From Corythucha ciliata (taxonomy: Eukaryota > Arthropoda > Insecta > Hemiptera > Tingidae): a DNA stretch of 64,000 nucleotides. Numbering within the stretch: the first letter of the stretch is position 1; every line of letters starts with the position of its first letter. The translations under genes were made by a program, and so were the position numbers. The DNA lies in contig CM075937.1 of assembly GCA_038030265.1 (NCBI GenBank), positions 434,001 to 498,000 of the forward strand. The letters run 5' to 3'. Below, piece after piece: positions 19,495 to 28,266 of the stretch. Below the pieces are notes generated by a model, which was given only the letters and a program-made list of their open reading frames with translations, was not told the DNA's origin and did not search any database.

Positions 19495-19818
19495 TGGACT
19501 ATTGCATAACCCTTCTTCTTGCCCATATCTATTCGTCAACATAACCTCACCAAACTGTTTACGAACCAAATCATACGTTGAGGCCAGCCAGCCATTCCCT
19601 ATTTTACTGTATTCCAAACTTTTTATCGGTGGCCATGGGCGAATTCAAGAAAATATAATCGCTTAAAAACTACTGTTGTGAACGGACACAGCTTATCTAC
19701 TTGTACCGCAAAGATGTATACGGGGTGATTTGATTATTATATGGGCCTTCCATAACGATATCTCTACGGCCTATTTGGCGCTTATGCAATAAACAGGAGG
19801 TTGAATAAATCAATCAAT
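19495..19818. other. Gap with repeat arm and short coding relics
   Basis: This 324-base gap after obgE holds a right-arm copy of the dispersed repeat (19611-19687). After it, plus-strand frames read RTQLIYLYRKDVYGVI up to about 19732, and WAFHNDISTAYLALMQ ending at the TAA at 19790-19792. Neither has a start codon. On the minus strand, about 19500-19617 reads GNGWLASTYDLVRKQFG. These look like fragments of lost genes; no family is assigned. Confidence 0.3.
19611..19687 (+). repeat. GACGCCGATAAAAA-family repeat, right-end copy
   Basis: It reads CCAAACTTTTTATCGGTGGC, CATGGGCGAATTCAAG, then TATAATCGCTTAAAAACTAC and TGAACGGAC. It aligns in order with the right half of the copy at 28142-28216. 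Confidence 0.72.
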
Positions 19819-21378
19819 CTATATTTTTCCTGATGTATCTAGTTTTGGCTTAATGATTTTTTTAAGTTGGAGGTAAAAAACGCGCCAATTGGTTACAGAT
19901 AAGCCTCTACCTTGCTGCGCTTTTATCAAAAAGAAGCAACAAAAAGGAAATAATATACAGTTAGAAAGCCAAGCACCTATAAAAGTGTAAGTAGTATGTA
20001 CAATTGCCAAGTCTTCCCCAAGCAGAGAAAGGACATGCTCCACGATTATAAAAAAGAAGCTAATGCATACGGATACTCCAAATCCACCTCGCCTAATGAT
20101 GCAACCTAAAGGAGCCGCTAGCAAAAACATAATCACGCACCGTATAGCTACTGCCAAGCGATGTTCTTTTTCATACAAAGCCCGATTTAAATCGGCATAA
20201 AATAAAGCTTTATGTTTCTTTTGGGTGATTAAAGCATTTTTTATTTTTTTCACATGCCTCAAAGCATCACGAATAACCCGTTTTGCTAAAGTGTGTCGCC
20301 CATCTTGGCTATGAGATTCTACCCTGGCATCAACTCTTTTTTCTATAAACTGATTTTTAAATAATATAAAATCAGAATCTTCCGTAGTGTCTTGGATAGG
20401 TGGTGCCAATTGCTCGATGTTATGGTCATCTAATTGCGCCGTAGGGGGTTCTGTGGCATGATAATGGATAGTCTCTTCGGCGAGCAAATCTTTACTTTTT
20501 TTATCTTGATTTACAATTTTTTGCCATCTTGCTTGAATCATTTCTTTTAAGCGTGGACGTGTTCTTGTCCTTGGGTCATGCGCAAATTGCTCATTGGTTT
20601 TGCCAAGCTTAAGTGCATCTAAGCTAATCCTTATCTTTTGCATTGAGAAACTATTTCTATAAAAAGAAGGCTTTTGATCAGGCTTCGCATGATTATTGTT
20701 ATCAGGTAGAGGCTCTACATAATTATGCCCATTGGTAAGCTCCATAACCAAATACCCTTCATTCGGTGTAGTATAGAATCTACCTTTTTGCGCAGTAGTT
20801 ATAGAAACGGTTCCATACTTTTTAGTATAATCATAAACAATAATCCCTTCCATATGTTCATTATTGCTTAGCTTTTTATCCACCCGAATGCTATATCCTG
20901 GTATATTATTGCAAATAACACCTTCTTGAATAAATAAAGCAGATTTTTTTGTCACAATATCCCCTACTAAGGAAAATACTTTCTGCTTACTATTTGGATG
21001 GATATAATCCTGAAAATACAAGAGCGTACCGCTTAAAAAAAGCGTGAAAATAAAAGGAAAGCGTAAAGTACGCTGTAGCGAAAAACCTACAGAACGCATA
21101 GCGGTTAATTCAAAGCTTTCAGAGAAATTACCAAAAACGATCAGACAAGTTATTAGAATGGCAATAGGAAAAACATTAGGAAATACATTTAAAGATAAGT
21201 AAAAGAGCAACTTTGCGTAAATATCGACCCCTAATCCTTTACCTGCAACATCATTAAAGACTGTAAAAAAAGTTTGTATGACCATTACAAATAATACAAG
21301 TGCAAGGAGTAGGATAAAAGTCGTGACAAAGGTACGCAATAGCAGTTTATCAATTTTTTTGATCAAAATATGGTTCAT
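19819..21378 (-). CDS. LptF/LptG (YjgP/YjgQ) family permease
   Basis: Inner-membrane permease of the lipopolysaccharide export machine that works with LptB (35816-36547). The 519-residue protein has three N-terminal membrane segments (about 15-37, 55-80 and 100-118), a periplasmic region, and three C-terminal segments after residue 405. An unusually long charged stretch (about residues 260-400, rich in Lys/Arg/Glu/His) sits between them. The second permease of the pair is at 37917-38990. Whether this is F or G cannot be told safely. Confidence 0.82.
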   Translation of the reverse strand: MNHILIKKIDKLLLRTFVTTFILLLALVLFVMVIQTFFTVFNDVAGKGLGVDIYAKLLFYLSLNVFPNVFPIAILITCLIVFGNFSESFELTAMRSVGFSLQRTLRFPFIFTLFLSGTLLYFQDYIHPNSKQKVFSLVGDIVTKKSALFIQEGVICNNIPGYSIRVDKKLSNNEHMEGIIVYDYTKKYGTVSITTAQKGRFYTTPNEGYLVMELTNGHNYVEPLPDNNNHAKPDQKPSFYRNSFSMQKIRISLDALKLGKTNEQFAHDPRTRTRPRLKEMIQARWQKIVNQDKKSKDLLAEETIHYHATEPPTAQLDDHNIEQLAPPIQDTTEDSDFILFKNQFIEKRVDARVESHSQDGRHTLAKRVIRDALRHVKKIKNALITQKKHKALFYADLNRALYEKEHRLAVAIRCVIMFLLAAPLGCIIRRGGFGVSVCISFFFIIVEHVLSLLGEDLAIVHTTYTFIGAWLSNCILFPFCCFFLIKAQQGRGLSVTNWRVFYLQLKKIIKPKLDTSGKI

Positions 21379-21462
21379 TTTTATAAATTTGTGCCTAACT
21401 TTACCATAAATATAGGAACAATTTAAGTACTATAGCTATATAACCTAATAAAAGCAATGTAT

Positions 21463-21537
21463 GGCGAGGTAGCTCAGGCGGTTTAGAGCGTCGGATTCAT
21501 AACCCGAAGGCCGGGGGTTCAACTCCCCTCCTCGCTA
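21463..21537 (+). tRNA. tRNA-Met (CAT)
   Basis: A full cloverleaf can be folded. The acceptor GGCGAGG pairs with CCTCGCT (first pair G-U). The D arm is GCTC...GAGC, the anticodon loop TTCATAA carries CAT, and the T arm is GGGGG-TTCAACT-CCCC-like. The discriminator is A and CCA is not encoded. It lacks initiator features. An isoleucine tRNA with a modified CAT anticodon is a weaker alternative. The anticodon stem has one A-C mismatch next to the loop. Confidence 0.92.
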
Positions 21538-21583
21538 CATATCTTTATAAGGTTACCTTTAACGAAGTGTTTTGCTTACTTGG

Positions 21584-22273
21584 ATGAGGCTTGATATTAT
21601 AACCTGTTGTCCTCAGTTGTTTGAGAGTCCACTTAAACACTTTATCTTTCAGCGCGCCATGCAGCAGCAGCTGCTTTCGATTTACATACATAACTTACGT
21701 GACTATACATCATCTAAGCATGGTAAAATTGATGATCAACCCTATGGTGGAGCTGCTGGGATGCTATTAATGGCAGAGCCAATTGCCAATTGCATTAGGG
21801 CACTGCAAAAAGAAAGAAGCTATGATGAGGTTATATATATGGCACCAGATGGTGTGTTACTCGACCAAGATCTTGTAAATAAATGTTCACTCAAGCAACA
21901 TTTGATACTATTATGTGGCCATTATAAAGGCATAGATGAGCGCATACGTGAACATTTTATTACACTGGAAATCAGCATTGGAGACTATGTCCTCTCCGGA
22001 GGAGAGTTGCCTGCACTTATCTTAGCAGATGCTATGGCTCGGGTGATACCAGGGGTTATATCAGATGCCTCTTCTGCACTAACAGACTCTTTTCAAGATG
22101 GATTGGTAGCCCCACCGGCTTATACACGACCTTATAACTTTGAGGGTAAAAAGGTTCCAGATGTATTATGCGCTGGCAACCACAAAGCAATCCAACAATG
22201 GATGCAACAAGAAACAATAACTAGAACCAAAAAAAGAAGGCCACATCTGCTCAAAAATAGCGATATTTATTGA
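21584..22273 (+). CDS. trmD: tRNA (guanine37-N1)-methyltransferase
   Basis: Methylates G37 next to the anticodon to prevent frameshifting; SPOUT-class knotted enzyme. The ATG at 21584 (MRLDIITCCPQLF) matches the family start; the frame also offers a TTG at 21572. The 229-residue protein has the SAM-binding knot (LLCGHYKGIDERI, ISIGDYVLSGGELPAL) and the catalytic SFQDGLVAPPAYTRP. The final 7 bases overlap the 3' end of the convergent symporter gene. It lies 46 bases after tRNA-Met. Confidence 0.95.
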   Translation: MRLDIITCCPQLFESPLKHFIFQRAMQQQLLSIYIHNLRDYTSSKHGKIDDQPYGGAAGMLLMAEPIANCIRALQKERSYDEVIYMAPDGVLLDQDLVNKCSLKQHLILLCGHYKGIDERIREHFITLEISIGDYVLSGGELPALILADAMARVIPGVISDASSALTDSFQDGLVAPPAYTRPYNFEGKKVPDVLCAGNHKAIQQWMQQETITRTKKRRPHLLKNSDIY

Positions 22274-23706
22274 TAACCAGTTTTTACCTGCTCTTTTGGT
22301 CGTGGCCACAAATAGCGTGCAGCCACCATTGCCAGGCCATTGGCAAGCATACTAGGAAACGCACCATTAATAGCTGTAATAGGCTCTACCCATTTATTCC
22401 AACTCCAAATGGCCAAGATACCTGTAGCCATACCGATCAAAGCAGTGCGGGAAGTGGCTCGAAAACCTAAAATAGCTAAAATAAACGGCGCAGTTGTTAT
22501 AGGTATAAAACAATCCAAATACAACTTACATAACTCCATTAAATCATTGGAGTAGGCGCTAAGAAATAGCGCAACGAGGCCCATCAGCAACGCTGTTAGC
22601 TTAGCCAGCCGAATGTGATAACGATAAGGAATTTCTTTTTGATCCATCATACCTTCTATTATATCATGACTAAACATAACAGAAGCAGTATTTAAATAAA
22701 TATCAGCTACAGAAATCGCTACGGAAAGTAAGCTGATGGCAACAAGCCCCTTTAAAACAGGAGGCATATCTGTTATGATATAACGCCAAACTTCTGTTAA
22801 AGACAATTCAGGCGCGGCCGCCAGCACAACCATACCAAATACGAGCATAAAAAACTTCATAATAACCCCAAAAATACCCGTATAAAAAAAGACGCTGCGG
22901 GCCTGAAAGTGATCAGAAGACATATAAACTTTCTGCATAATCAAGGGCTGAATACAAGAAACCTGATTAGCTAAGAATAAGGATATAATCGCCAACGTGT
23001 TAAAGTGTGCATCACATAAACTGCGCACATGAATTTTTTCTTGACTGACAAACAATTTACCAAAGAGCTCTAATGGTGACTGATCAATACGCATAAATAG
23101 CCAACAAGACAAAATCAAAGGCGTAATTAAAAAAGCAGCCAGTTGCGCAACATTGGTCAGACTAAAAACACGCATCCGCCCAATGACCGTGTAGGAGGCA
23201 AGCAGCAAAATGGTCAAAAAAGTAATAATATCTGGCCCAGCCCAATCTAAACAGATACGAATCACGAAAGAGATTATATTGATTTGAATAGCAATAATAA
23301 CAATGGAACAGCAAATATTGGATAGCGATGTAATGATCATTGGATATCTACCATAAACGCTCTTTATGGTTTCTGACATAGATAGGTTATGCATAAAAGG
23401 CGCCATACGTAGTGCCAAGGCACTGACGATCCAAAAAGGCATACAACTACTCAAAAACTCAAAAATGATCCAAGGTAGGCCAAGATTATGGACTTGCTCT
23501 ACGGTACGCACTATCAATCCACTTTCTAAAAAAGTAAATAATAAAATATAAACCAAAAGAGGGGTTTCATGCCGCTTAGTACTTACTATATAGTCGCGAA
23601 AGGTAATAGGAGTGATCGAAAAATAGGACAAAAAAATCCATTCAAGCAATAAAAAAGCGACCACCATAAAAATGGGAATATACAAAGACGTCATAGACAG
23701 ATACAT
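22267..23706 (-). CDS. Sodium:solute symporter (SSS) family transporter
   Basis: Predicted Na+-coupled uptake carrier. The 479-residue, very hydrophobic protein has about 12-13 membrane helices. The family pattern is recognisable in the N-terminal segment (TFRDYIVSTKRH), in LSMSETIKSVYGRYP, and in the C-terminal TTAPFILAILGFRATSRTAL. It is paralogous to the intact copy at 48425-49876 and the broken copy at 29844-30208. The substrate is unknown. Such expansion fits nutrient scavenging from a host. Confidence 0.85.
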   Translation of the reverse strand: MYLSMTSLYIPIFMVVAFLLLEWIFLSYFSITPITFRDYIVSTKRHETPLLVYILLFTFLESGLIVRTVEQVHNLGLPWIIFEFLSSCMPFWIVSALALRMAPFMHNLSMSETIKSVYGRYPMIITSLSNICCSIVIIAIQINIISFVIRICLDWAGPDIITFLTILLLASYTVIGRMRVFSLTNVAQLAAFLITPLILSCWLFMRIDQSPLELFGKLFVSQEKIHVRSLCDAHFNTLAIISLFLANQVSCIQPLIMQKVYMSSDHFQARSVFFYTGIFGVIMKFFMLVFGMVVLAAAPELSLTEVWRYIITDMPPVLKGLVAISLLSVAISVADIYLNTASVMFSHDIIEGMMDQKEIPYRYHIRLAKLTALLMGLVALFLSAYSNDLMELCKLYLDCFIPITTAPFILAILGFRATSRTALIGMATGILAIWSWNKWVEPITAINGAFPSMLANGLAMVAARYLWPRPKEQVKTGYQ

Positions 23707-23968
23707 AAAAAGTAAATTTGTGCTGTATAAAAATTGATTTAGCTATTTTGAATGATAAAAACAAATGACTAAAAGGGCATTTACATAATGTATAAGTTAC
23801 GATAAAGTACGCATATGATCAATAGCGCTTACCGAATGTTTTAATTATATTTACTAAATTTGTCGGAAATATACCGCATATAGATTCCATCTGATGCTAA
23901 AGTACAGGCCCTAAAAAGAACCGAACGATGGAATATAAAAAATAGTTTTATAGTTTTAAAAAAGTTAA

Positions 23969-24544
23969 ATGTTACCAACTACTATTAATAAATGGGACCA
24001 AGCGTTGCTGCTTATGCTAAACCAATGGAACCATCCAGCGACAGATATTTTCTTTGAACTGGTAACCGACTCTTTTTTTTGGACTCCGCTCTATATCTTG
24101 CTCATATTTTTGATTAGAAAAGCATTGGGTTGGAGGGGCTTGATTTTCTTTGCATTAACGATTGTTGGCTCAGATCAAATTTCTGCTACCTGGCTCAAAC
24201 CATTTTTTGCAAGGTATCGCCCTTGTTGTCTTATGCCGCAAATCCATCTTGTAGGTAGCTATGAAGGACGCTATGGTTTTCCATCATCTCATGCGGCCAA
24301 TACATATGCTTTTGCCATGCTTTTTTGGCGATTTTTTAAAAATAGATACAGATTCAGCAGTTTATTTTTTAGCTGGGCTACTATTGTTTCCTATGGTCGA
24401 ATATATGGTGGGGTACACTACCCACTAGATGTTTTTTTAGGTGCTATATTGGGGTGCTGCATAGGGCTACTGATGCATCAGATCTATGCAAAAAACAGCC
24501 TCTTTCAGAGGAGAAAGGTAAGGAAAGAATGGCGCCAACTTTAG
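23969..24544 (+). CDS. PAP2-family membrane phosphatase
   Basis: Likely dephosphorylates a lipid phosphate such as undecaprenyl pyrophosphate or phosphatidate at the membrane. The 191-residue protein has all three PAP2 motifs: K77-x6-RP (KPFFARYRP), the PSSH block around 105-108 with catalytic His108, and the third motif SYGRIYGGVHYPLD with Arg144, His150 and Asp154. Several membrane helices surround them. The 262-base upstream gap is AT-rich; TAAATTTG near 23854 could be a -7 box, but no -33 element is clear. Confidence 0.88.
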   Translation: MLPTTINKWDQALLLMLNQWNHPATDIFFELVTDSFFWTPLYILLIFLIRKALGWRGLIFFALTIVGSDQISATWLKPFFARYRPCCLMPQIHLVGSYEGRYGFPSSHAANTYAFAMLFWRFFKNRYRFSSLFFSWATIVSYGRIYGGVHYPLDVFLGAILGCCIGLLMHQIYAKNSLFQRRKVRKEWRQL

Positions 24545-24565
24545 GAAAATCTATTGTAGGATCGT

Positions 24566-24638
24566 TCGTATACGCCTCCGCCAATGGACGCCGATAAAAA
24601 GTTTGGCATATTTTTTTATCGGCGGCCATTAAGCGCTT
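24566..24638. repeat. GACGCCGATAAAAA-family repeat, compact palindrome
   Basis: AATGGACGCCGATAAAAAG on the left faces TTTTTTATCGGCGGCCATT on the right across about 10 bases, so it would form a long hairpin. The left flank CGTATACGCCTCC also occurs inverted beside the copy at 44496-44538. It separates the convergent PAP2 and lipoprotein genes and may act as a transcription barrier. Confidence 0.78.
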
Positions 24639-24663
24639 TAAATGGATACAAGCGCTTTTACTT

Positions 24664-25098
24664 TTATGCAGAGAGCAAATATGAAGGTATGCTGTTGGGA
24701 TTAATCCCTTTCACTTGTCTAAATTTTAGTCTAATGTTTGGTTTTACATTATTCTTTGATTTTGCATTTTTCTTTGGTTTTAGATTATTTTCAACATACG
24801 TACCAGTAAAAGGCATGTTCTTGATAAAGTCCATACTTCGTGCGAGATCCATAGTCTTCGAATACGTCTCTGCTTTACCTTTAAGGCATACCTCCTTAGG
24901 GTCCTGACCAGTTGATATTGTTGTCGTTTTGGCACAAAGTACGCTGTTGCTTTGATGGATATATGTTAGACTGTTATCTTGGTTTAATACTAGCCCACTG
25001 CCTAACGCTTGCTTTGTGTTGTTACAAGCAGACAAGGTAGTGGAAACTAGCAAACTGATGAATAGGGCTACTTTAATAGATGTATATTGTTTTTTCAT
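24664..25098 (-). CDS. Small lipoprotein of unknown function
   Basis: The family is not recognised. The 144-residue protein has a clear lipoprotein signal: Lys-Lys start, hydrophobic VALFISLLVSTT, lipobox LSAC with Cys25. The mature 119 residues are polar. The C-terminal part is very basic (KPKKNAKSKNNVKPNIRLK). The gene lies immediately downstream of a palindromic repeat on the convergent side. Confidence 0.6.
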   Translation of the reverse strand: MKKQYTSIKVALFISLLVSTTLSACNNTKQALGSGLVLNQDNSLTYIHQSNSVLCAKTTTISTGQDPKEVCLKGKAETYSKTMDLARSMDFIKNMPFTGTYVENNLKPKKNAKSKNNVKPNIRLKFRQVKGINPNSIPSYLLSA

Positions 25099-25432
25099 AG
25101 TTATTTGTAAAATGAATTTTAGATTAAAAGATTAAACACTGTATTACAAAAGCGCCTTTGCATTTGAAACTTGGAGATTAGACCTCCAACCAAACTAGCA
25201 AAGGATTTATCTGATAATCAGATAAAATGTAAAAAAAATTAGTGTAAAAAACTATAGTGCTGGTAAATTTCTGATAAAATGCAGGCTATATTTTTTATCT
25301 GATCATCAATGATTTAGGAGAAGAGATACAGCATTTGAGCAGACCACAGGCCGATGCGAGGGTAGAGTTGCTGTATAAGAAAGTTTTTGTTTATCTTGCG
25401 CTGGCGCAGTGATAAGAATGAGTGGCCAAAAA
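25099..25432. other. Gap with a palindrome and a 44-codon relic
   Basis: This 334-base gap holds an exact 9-bp inverted repeat (TTATCTGAT-A-ATCAGATAA, 25207-25225) and a further TTATCTGAT at about 25295. The plus-strand frame 25278-25412 reads INDLGEEIQHLSRPQA, then RVELLYKKVFVYLALAQ and a stop. It has no start codon and reads like the 3' end of a lost gene. No family is assigned. Confidence 0.35.
25207..25225. promoter_or_regulatory. Perfect 9-bp palindrome, operator-like
   Basis: TTATCTGAT and its exact reverse complement are separated by one base. A second half site lies about 80 bases further on. No regulator is identified; the site could equally be a remnant of a mobile repeat. Confidence 0.3.
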
Positions 25433-26422
25433 TTACTTTATCAACTCATTTCCTTTACCGGGGAATAGGTCATCGGCTGCTACGCTTGTACGCATTTCGG
25501 TATCTGCTTTTATATTTTGCATCCGGTAATGGTCCATAACGCCCAATTGGCCATTTCTTAAGGCAAATGCCAAAGCCTGGGGCACTTCTGCTTCAGCTAA
25601 AATAACTTTAGCCCTTGCCTCCTCACACTTAGCCTTCATTTCTTGCTCCAACGCAACCGCCATAGCACGCTTTTCCTCTGCTTTGGCATCTGCTACACGC
25701 AAGTCTGCATTGGCTTGGTCAATTTGAAGCTTGGCGCCAATATTGTCACCTACGTTGACGTCAGCAATGTCAATAGAAAGTATCTGAAAAGCAGTCCCTG
25801 CATCCAAGCCTCTATTCAAGACCAATTGTGAAATTTTATCTGGATTGGCCAATACTTCTTTGTGGCTCGCAGAAGATCCAATGGAGGTAACAATGCCCTC
25901 CCCTACACGGGCCAAAATGGTCTCTTCTCCAGCACCACCTACCAACTGCTGAATATTGGCTCTAACGGTAACCCTTGCTTGAGCAATGAGCTGAATGCCA
26001 TCCATGGCCACAGCGGCTACAGAAGGGGTATTAATCACCTTTGGATTAACGGAAATTTGCACCGCCTCAAATACATCCCTGCCGGCTAAGTCAATGGCGG
26101 TAGCCTGTTTAAAAGAAAGGCTAATATTGGCTTTATCTGCAGAAATAAGGGCTTTAATAACAGATGGTACATGGCCGCCAGCTAAATAGTGGGTTTCAAC
26201 CTCCATAAGGGTCAACTGAAGGCCCGCTTTAGTGGCCACAATAAGCCCATCTACAATAACACTAGGGGGCACTTTACGAATACGCATAAAAACCAACTCA
26301 AATAGACCAACTTTTACACCAGAAAAACGAGCCGTAATCCAAAGACCAACTGGGAAAAAATAAAAAAACATAAGCGATCCAGCGATCATAAAAAGATAGC
26401 AATAAAGCTCTGAAACGACCAT
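25433..26422 (-). CDS. floA: Flotillin-like protein FloA (UPF0365/YqfA)
   Basis: Membrane-associated SPFH/flotillin-like scaffold of functional membrane microdomains. The 329-residue protein has an N-terminal membrane hairpin (about residues 8-30) followed by the SPFH-like domain and a Glu/Ala-rich coiled region ([20 protein letters not shown]). Its C-terminal end has the family's [21 protein letters not shown]. Length and order match FloA. The gene stands alone, flanked by non-coding gaps of 334 and about 270 bases. Confidence 0.92.
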   Translation of the reverse strand: MVVSELYCYLFMIAGSLMFFYFFPVGLWITARFSGVKVGLFELVFMRIRKVPPSVIVDGLIVATKAGLQLTLMEVETHYLAGGHVPSVIKALISADKANISLSFKQATAIDLAGRDVFEAVQISVNPKVINTPSVAAVAMDGIQLIAQARVTVRANIQQLVGGAGEETILARVGEGIVTSIGSSASHKEVLANPDKISQLVLNRGLDAGTAFQILSIDIADVNVGDNIGAKLQIDQANADLRVADAKAEEKRAMAVALEQEMKAKCEEARAKVILAEAEVPQALAFALRNGQLGVMDHYRMQNIKADTEMRTSVAADDLFPGKGNELIK

Positions 26423-26695
26423 AATGATGAAATAATAAAATCCGAAACCAATACAAATAACTCCCTACAGCCCCTTTTTGCTAGACCTAACCATAACAAC
26501 ATTAGGCCCAAAACAAGAAAAAGGGAATAAAGAGCTTAAATCTAGTTATTTGTTACGAACCATCAAAATCTTTAACCATTCATAACCATTCTACAACCTA
26601 ATTTGCTGATTTGGTGATATGCGCAACCTAGTTGAAGACTAGTTAACCATAAAAGAGCGTCATAGCTTCAAGCAGCAGGAAAATTGTATCAAAAT

Positions 26696-27154
26696 CTACC
26701 TTAAGCGGTCTTCATTAACCAGCTTTTCATCTTTTTTAATATAATGGCCTGCGAATAGGTTGGCTACTAATGCGATAAAAGGCAATATGGCACCTATTTT
26801 ATAGCTACCATGCCCACTCAAAGGATAGGCTGTATGGGCCTTTTGAATCAGTACAAAAATGAAGACAATCAATAAAAAAAACATTAGGTTCATGCGCGCG
26901 ATTAGACGAAGTTGTAACTTTCTATCGTCATGGCGGATGATGGTATAGGCTGCTGTTACAACAAGGCAACAGACGCATAAAGCAGGTATACCATAAGGGA
27001 ATGCAATAGAGGACCCTGTAGCAGCAATAAGCGCATAAGGTTTAATGGTATAAACATGATCTAAATCTACTTTTACCCAAATTGGGGCGCCAAGAAAGGC
27101 AAGCATGACCATACAAACGGCAGCCAAATAAAGGGATTGGATTCTTTGAATCAT
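26696..27154 (-). CDS. DUF4293 family membrane protein
   Basis: Bacteroidetes-specific small membrane protein of unknown function. The ATG at 27154 (MIQRIQSLYLAAV) fits the family start better than the ATG nine bases upstream. The 152-residue protein has four predicted membrane helices and the conserved N-terminal MIQRIQSLYL. Its gene ends in a polar segment (KKDEKLVNEDRLR). tRNA-Asp lies 60 bases upstream on the same strand. The family is a useful marker for the Bacteroidetes origin of the window. Confidence 0.8.
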   Translation of the reverse strand: MIQRIQSLYLAAVCMVMLAFLGAPIWVKVDLDHVYTIKPYALIAATGSSIAFPYGIPALCVCCLVVTAAYTIIRHDDRKLQLRLIARMNLMFFLLIVFIFVLIQKAHTAYPLSGHGSYKIGAILPFIALVANLFAGHYIKKDEKLVNEDRLR

Positions 27155-27213
27155 ATAGCACACTATAAAAAATAGAAAAAGCGCTACTTTTCTATCTAAA
27201 TTCCGGATAGAAG

Positions 27214-27287
27214 CGGTCTGGACGGGACTCGAACCCGCGACCTCCTACGTGACAGGCAGGCATTCTAACCAACTGAACTACCAGACC
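27214..27287 (-). tRNA. tRNA-Asp (GTC)
   Basis: On the minus strand the acceptor GGTCTGG pairs perfectly with CCAGACC. The anticodon loop is CTGTCAC with GTC (complement at 27251-27253). The T arm is GCGGG-TTCGAGT-CCCGT, and the discriminator is G as expected for Asp. CCA is not encoded. Confidence 0.95.
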
Positions 27288-27515
27288 TCAAAATTTGCAA
27301 GAACTATTACATTTAAATACAAATGTAACGTATAAATTGCTATTTATCAAAAAAAATAATCGTTTTATTTATAAAAATAATTGCAAGTTCAAAATGTCTC
27401 ATGTAAATTCATGGCGTGATAATGAATTTGTTATCCATAATATAGAGTTGATGGGTCTAATGCGCGCAGCCACCGATCAACATAAATCGTTGTAATTTTT
27501 AAATCAGTATATACT

Positions 27516-27803
27516 ATGACCAAAGCAGAGGTAATTTTAGCAATCTCTCGTAAAACGGGAATTGACAAAGAAGATGTCAAAAATACGTTGGATGAACTAT
27601 TTCGTGTTATTCAAAATGCTGTAACGGATAATCATCGGGTTCATTTTAGTGGCTTTGGTAGTTTTTCTAAAAAGAAACGAGCGAAAAAGATTGGACGCAA
27701 TATCAGCACCAATACGGCTATTGTAGTAGAGGAGCACTATATTCCATTTTTTAAGCATTCTAAGTTTTTTGCAGCAAAAATTAAAACGGTTGGCGCTGTA
27801 TAG
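27516..27803 (+). CDS. HU/IHF-family DNA-binding protein
   Basis: Nucleoid protein that bends DNA. The 95-residue protein has the canonical HU start (TKAEVILAISRKTGIDKEDV) and core (HFSGFGSFSKKKRAKKIGRN). At the tip of the DNA-binding arm the usual Arg-Asn-Pro is Arg61-Asn62-Ile63, so the intercalating proline is missing. The arm after it (STNTAIVVEEHYIPFFK) is divergent and rich in aromatics. It may bind DNA differently from standard HU. A small 33-codon frame upstream (27393-27494) is of doubtful meaning. Confidence 0.88.
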   Translation: MTKAEVILAISRKTGIDKEDVKNTLDELFRVIQNAVTDNHRVHFSGFGSFSKKKRAKKIGRNISTNTAIVVEEHYIPFFKHSKFFAAKIKTVGAV

Positions 27804-28016
27804 TCTTTATAAGGTTGGGTATATAGTTTATCATTATTGTGATGCATAGGTTATTGAATGGTCTGTTTTTTTAGCATGGCTAAATAGCTTTTCATAGAAA
27901 AAATATGGTATAAGCTATATTTTGTAACGCTATTGGTAGCCATAGCTACTAAATCTATCCTTGGGAACATAGCCGCTGGCTTACACTTTCTATCCAACAG
28001 CTTACACACTGATACC

Positions 28017-28216
28017 GTTTAAATTAGTGGCAAAAAAGAATTTTGTCTCTTATGCGTCAACTTTACAAAGCTTAATGGACGCCGATAAAAAAACTGGGCG
28101 GATTCAGTAAACTTGTAAGCTTTAGACGAACGATTGTGCAGCGAAACTTTTTATCGGTGGCTATAGGCGCATTATTGCAAAATACAATCGCTTAAAAACC
28201 AATGCAATGAACAGAT
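28017..28216 (+). repeat. GACGCCGATAAAAA-family repeat, full-length two-armed copy
   Basis: The best copy in the window. The left flank GTTTAAATTAGTGGCAAAAA and TTTTGTCTCTTATGCGTCAA leads into GCTTAATGGACGCCGATAAA. A middle of about 45 bases follows. The right arm is AAACTTTTTATCGGTGGC, then GCAAAATACAATCGCTTAAA and ACCAATGCAATGAACAGA. The two GATAAAAA arms are inverted relative to each other. No ORF lies inside, so it is non-autonomous if mobile. Confidence 0.8.
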
Positions 28217-28266
28217 GCTACAAACTTTTTAAAGCCATATAGAAGAAATTTTTAATGGTTATATAC

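Noticed and set aside
27393..27494. 33-codon frame upstream of the HU-like gene
   Set aside because: It has an ATG and stop but no family match or supporting signal; too short to call.
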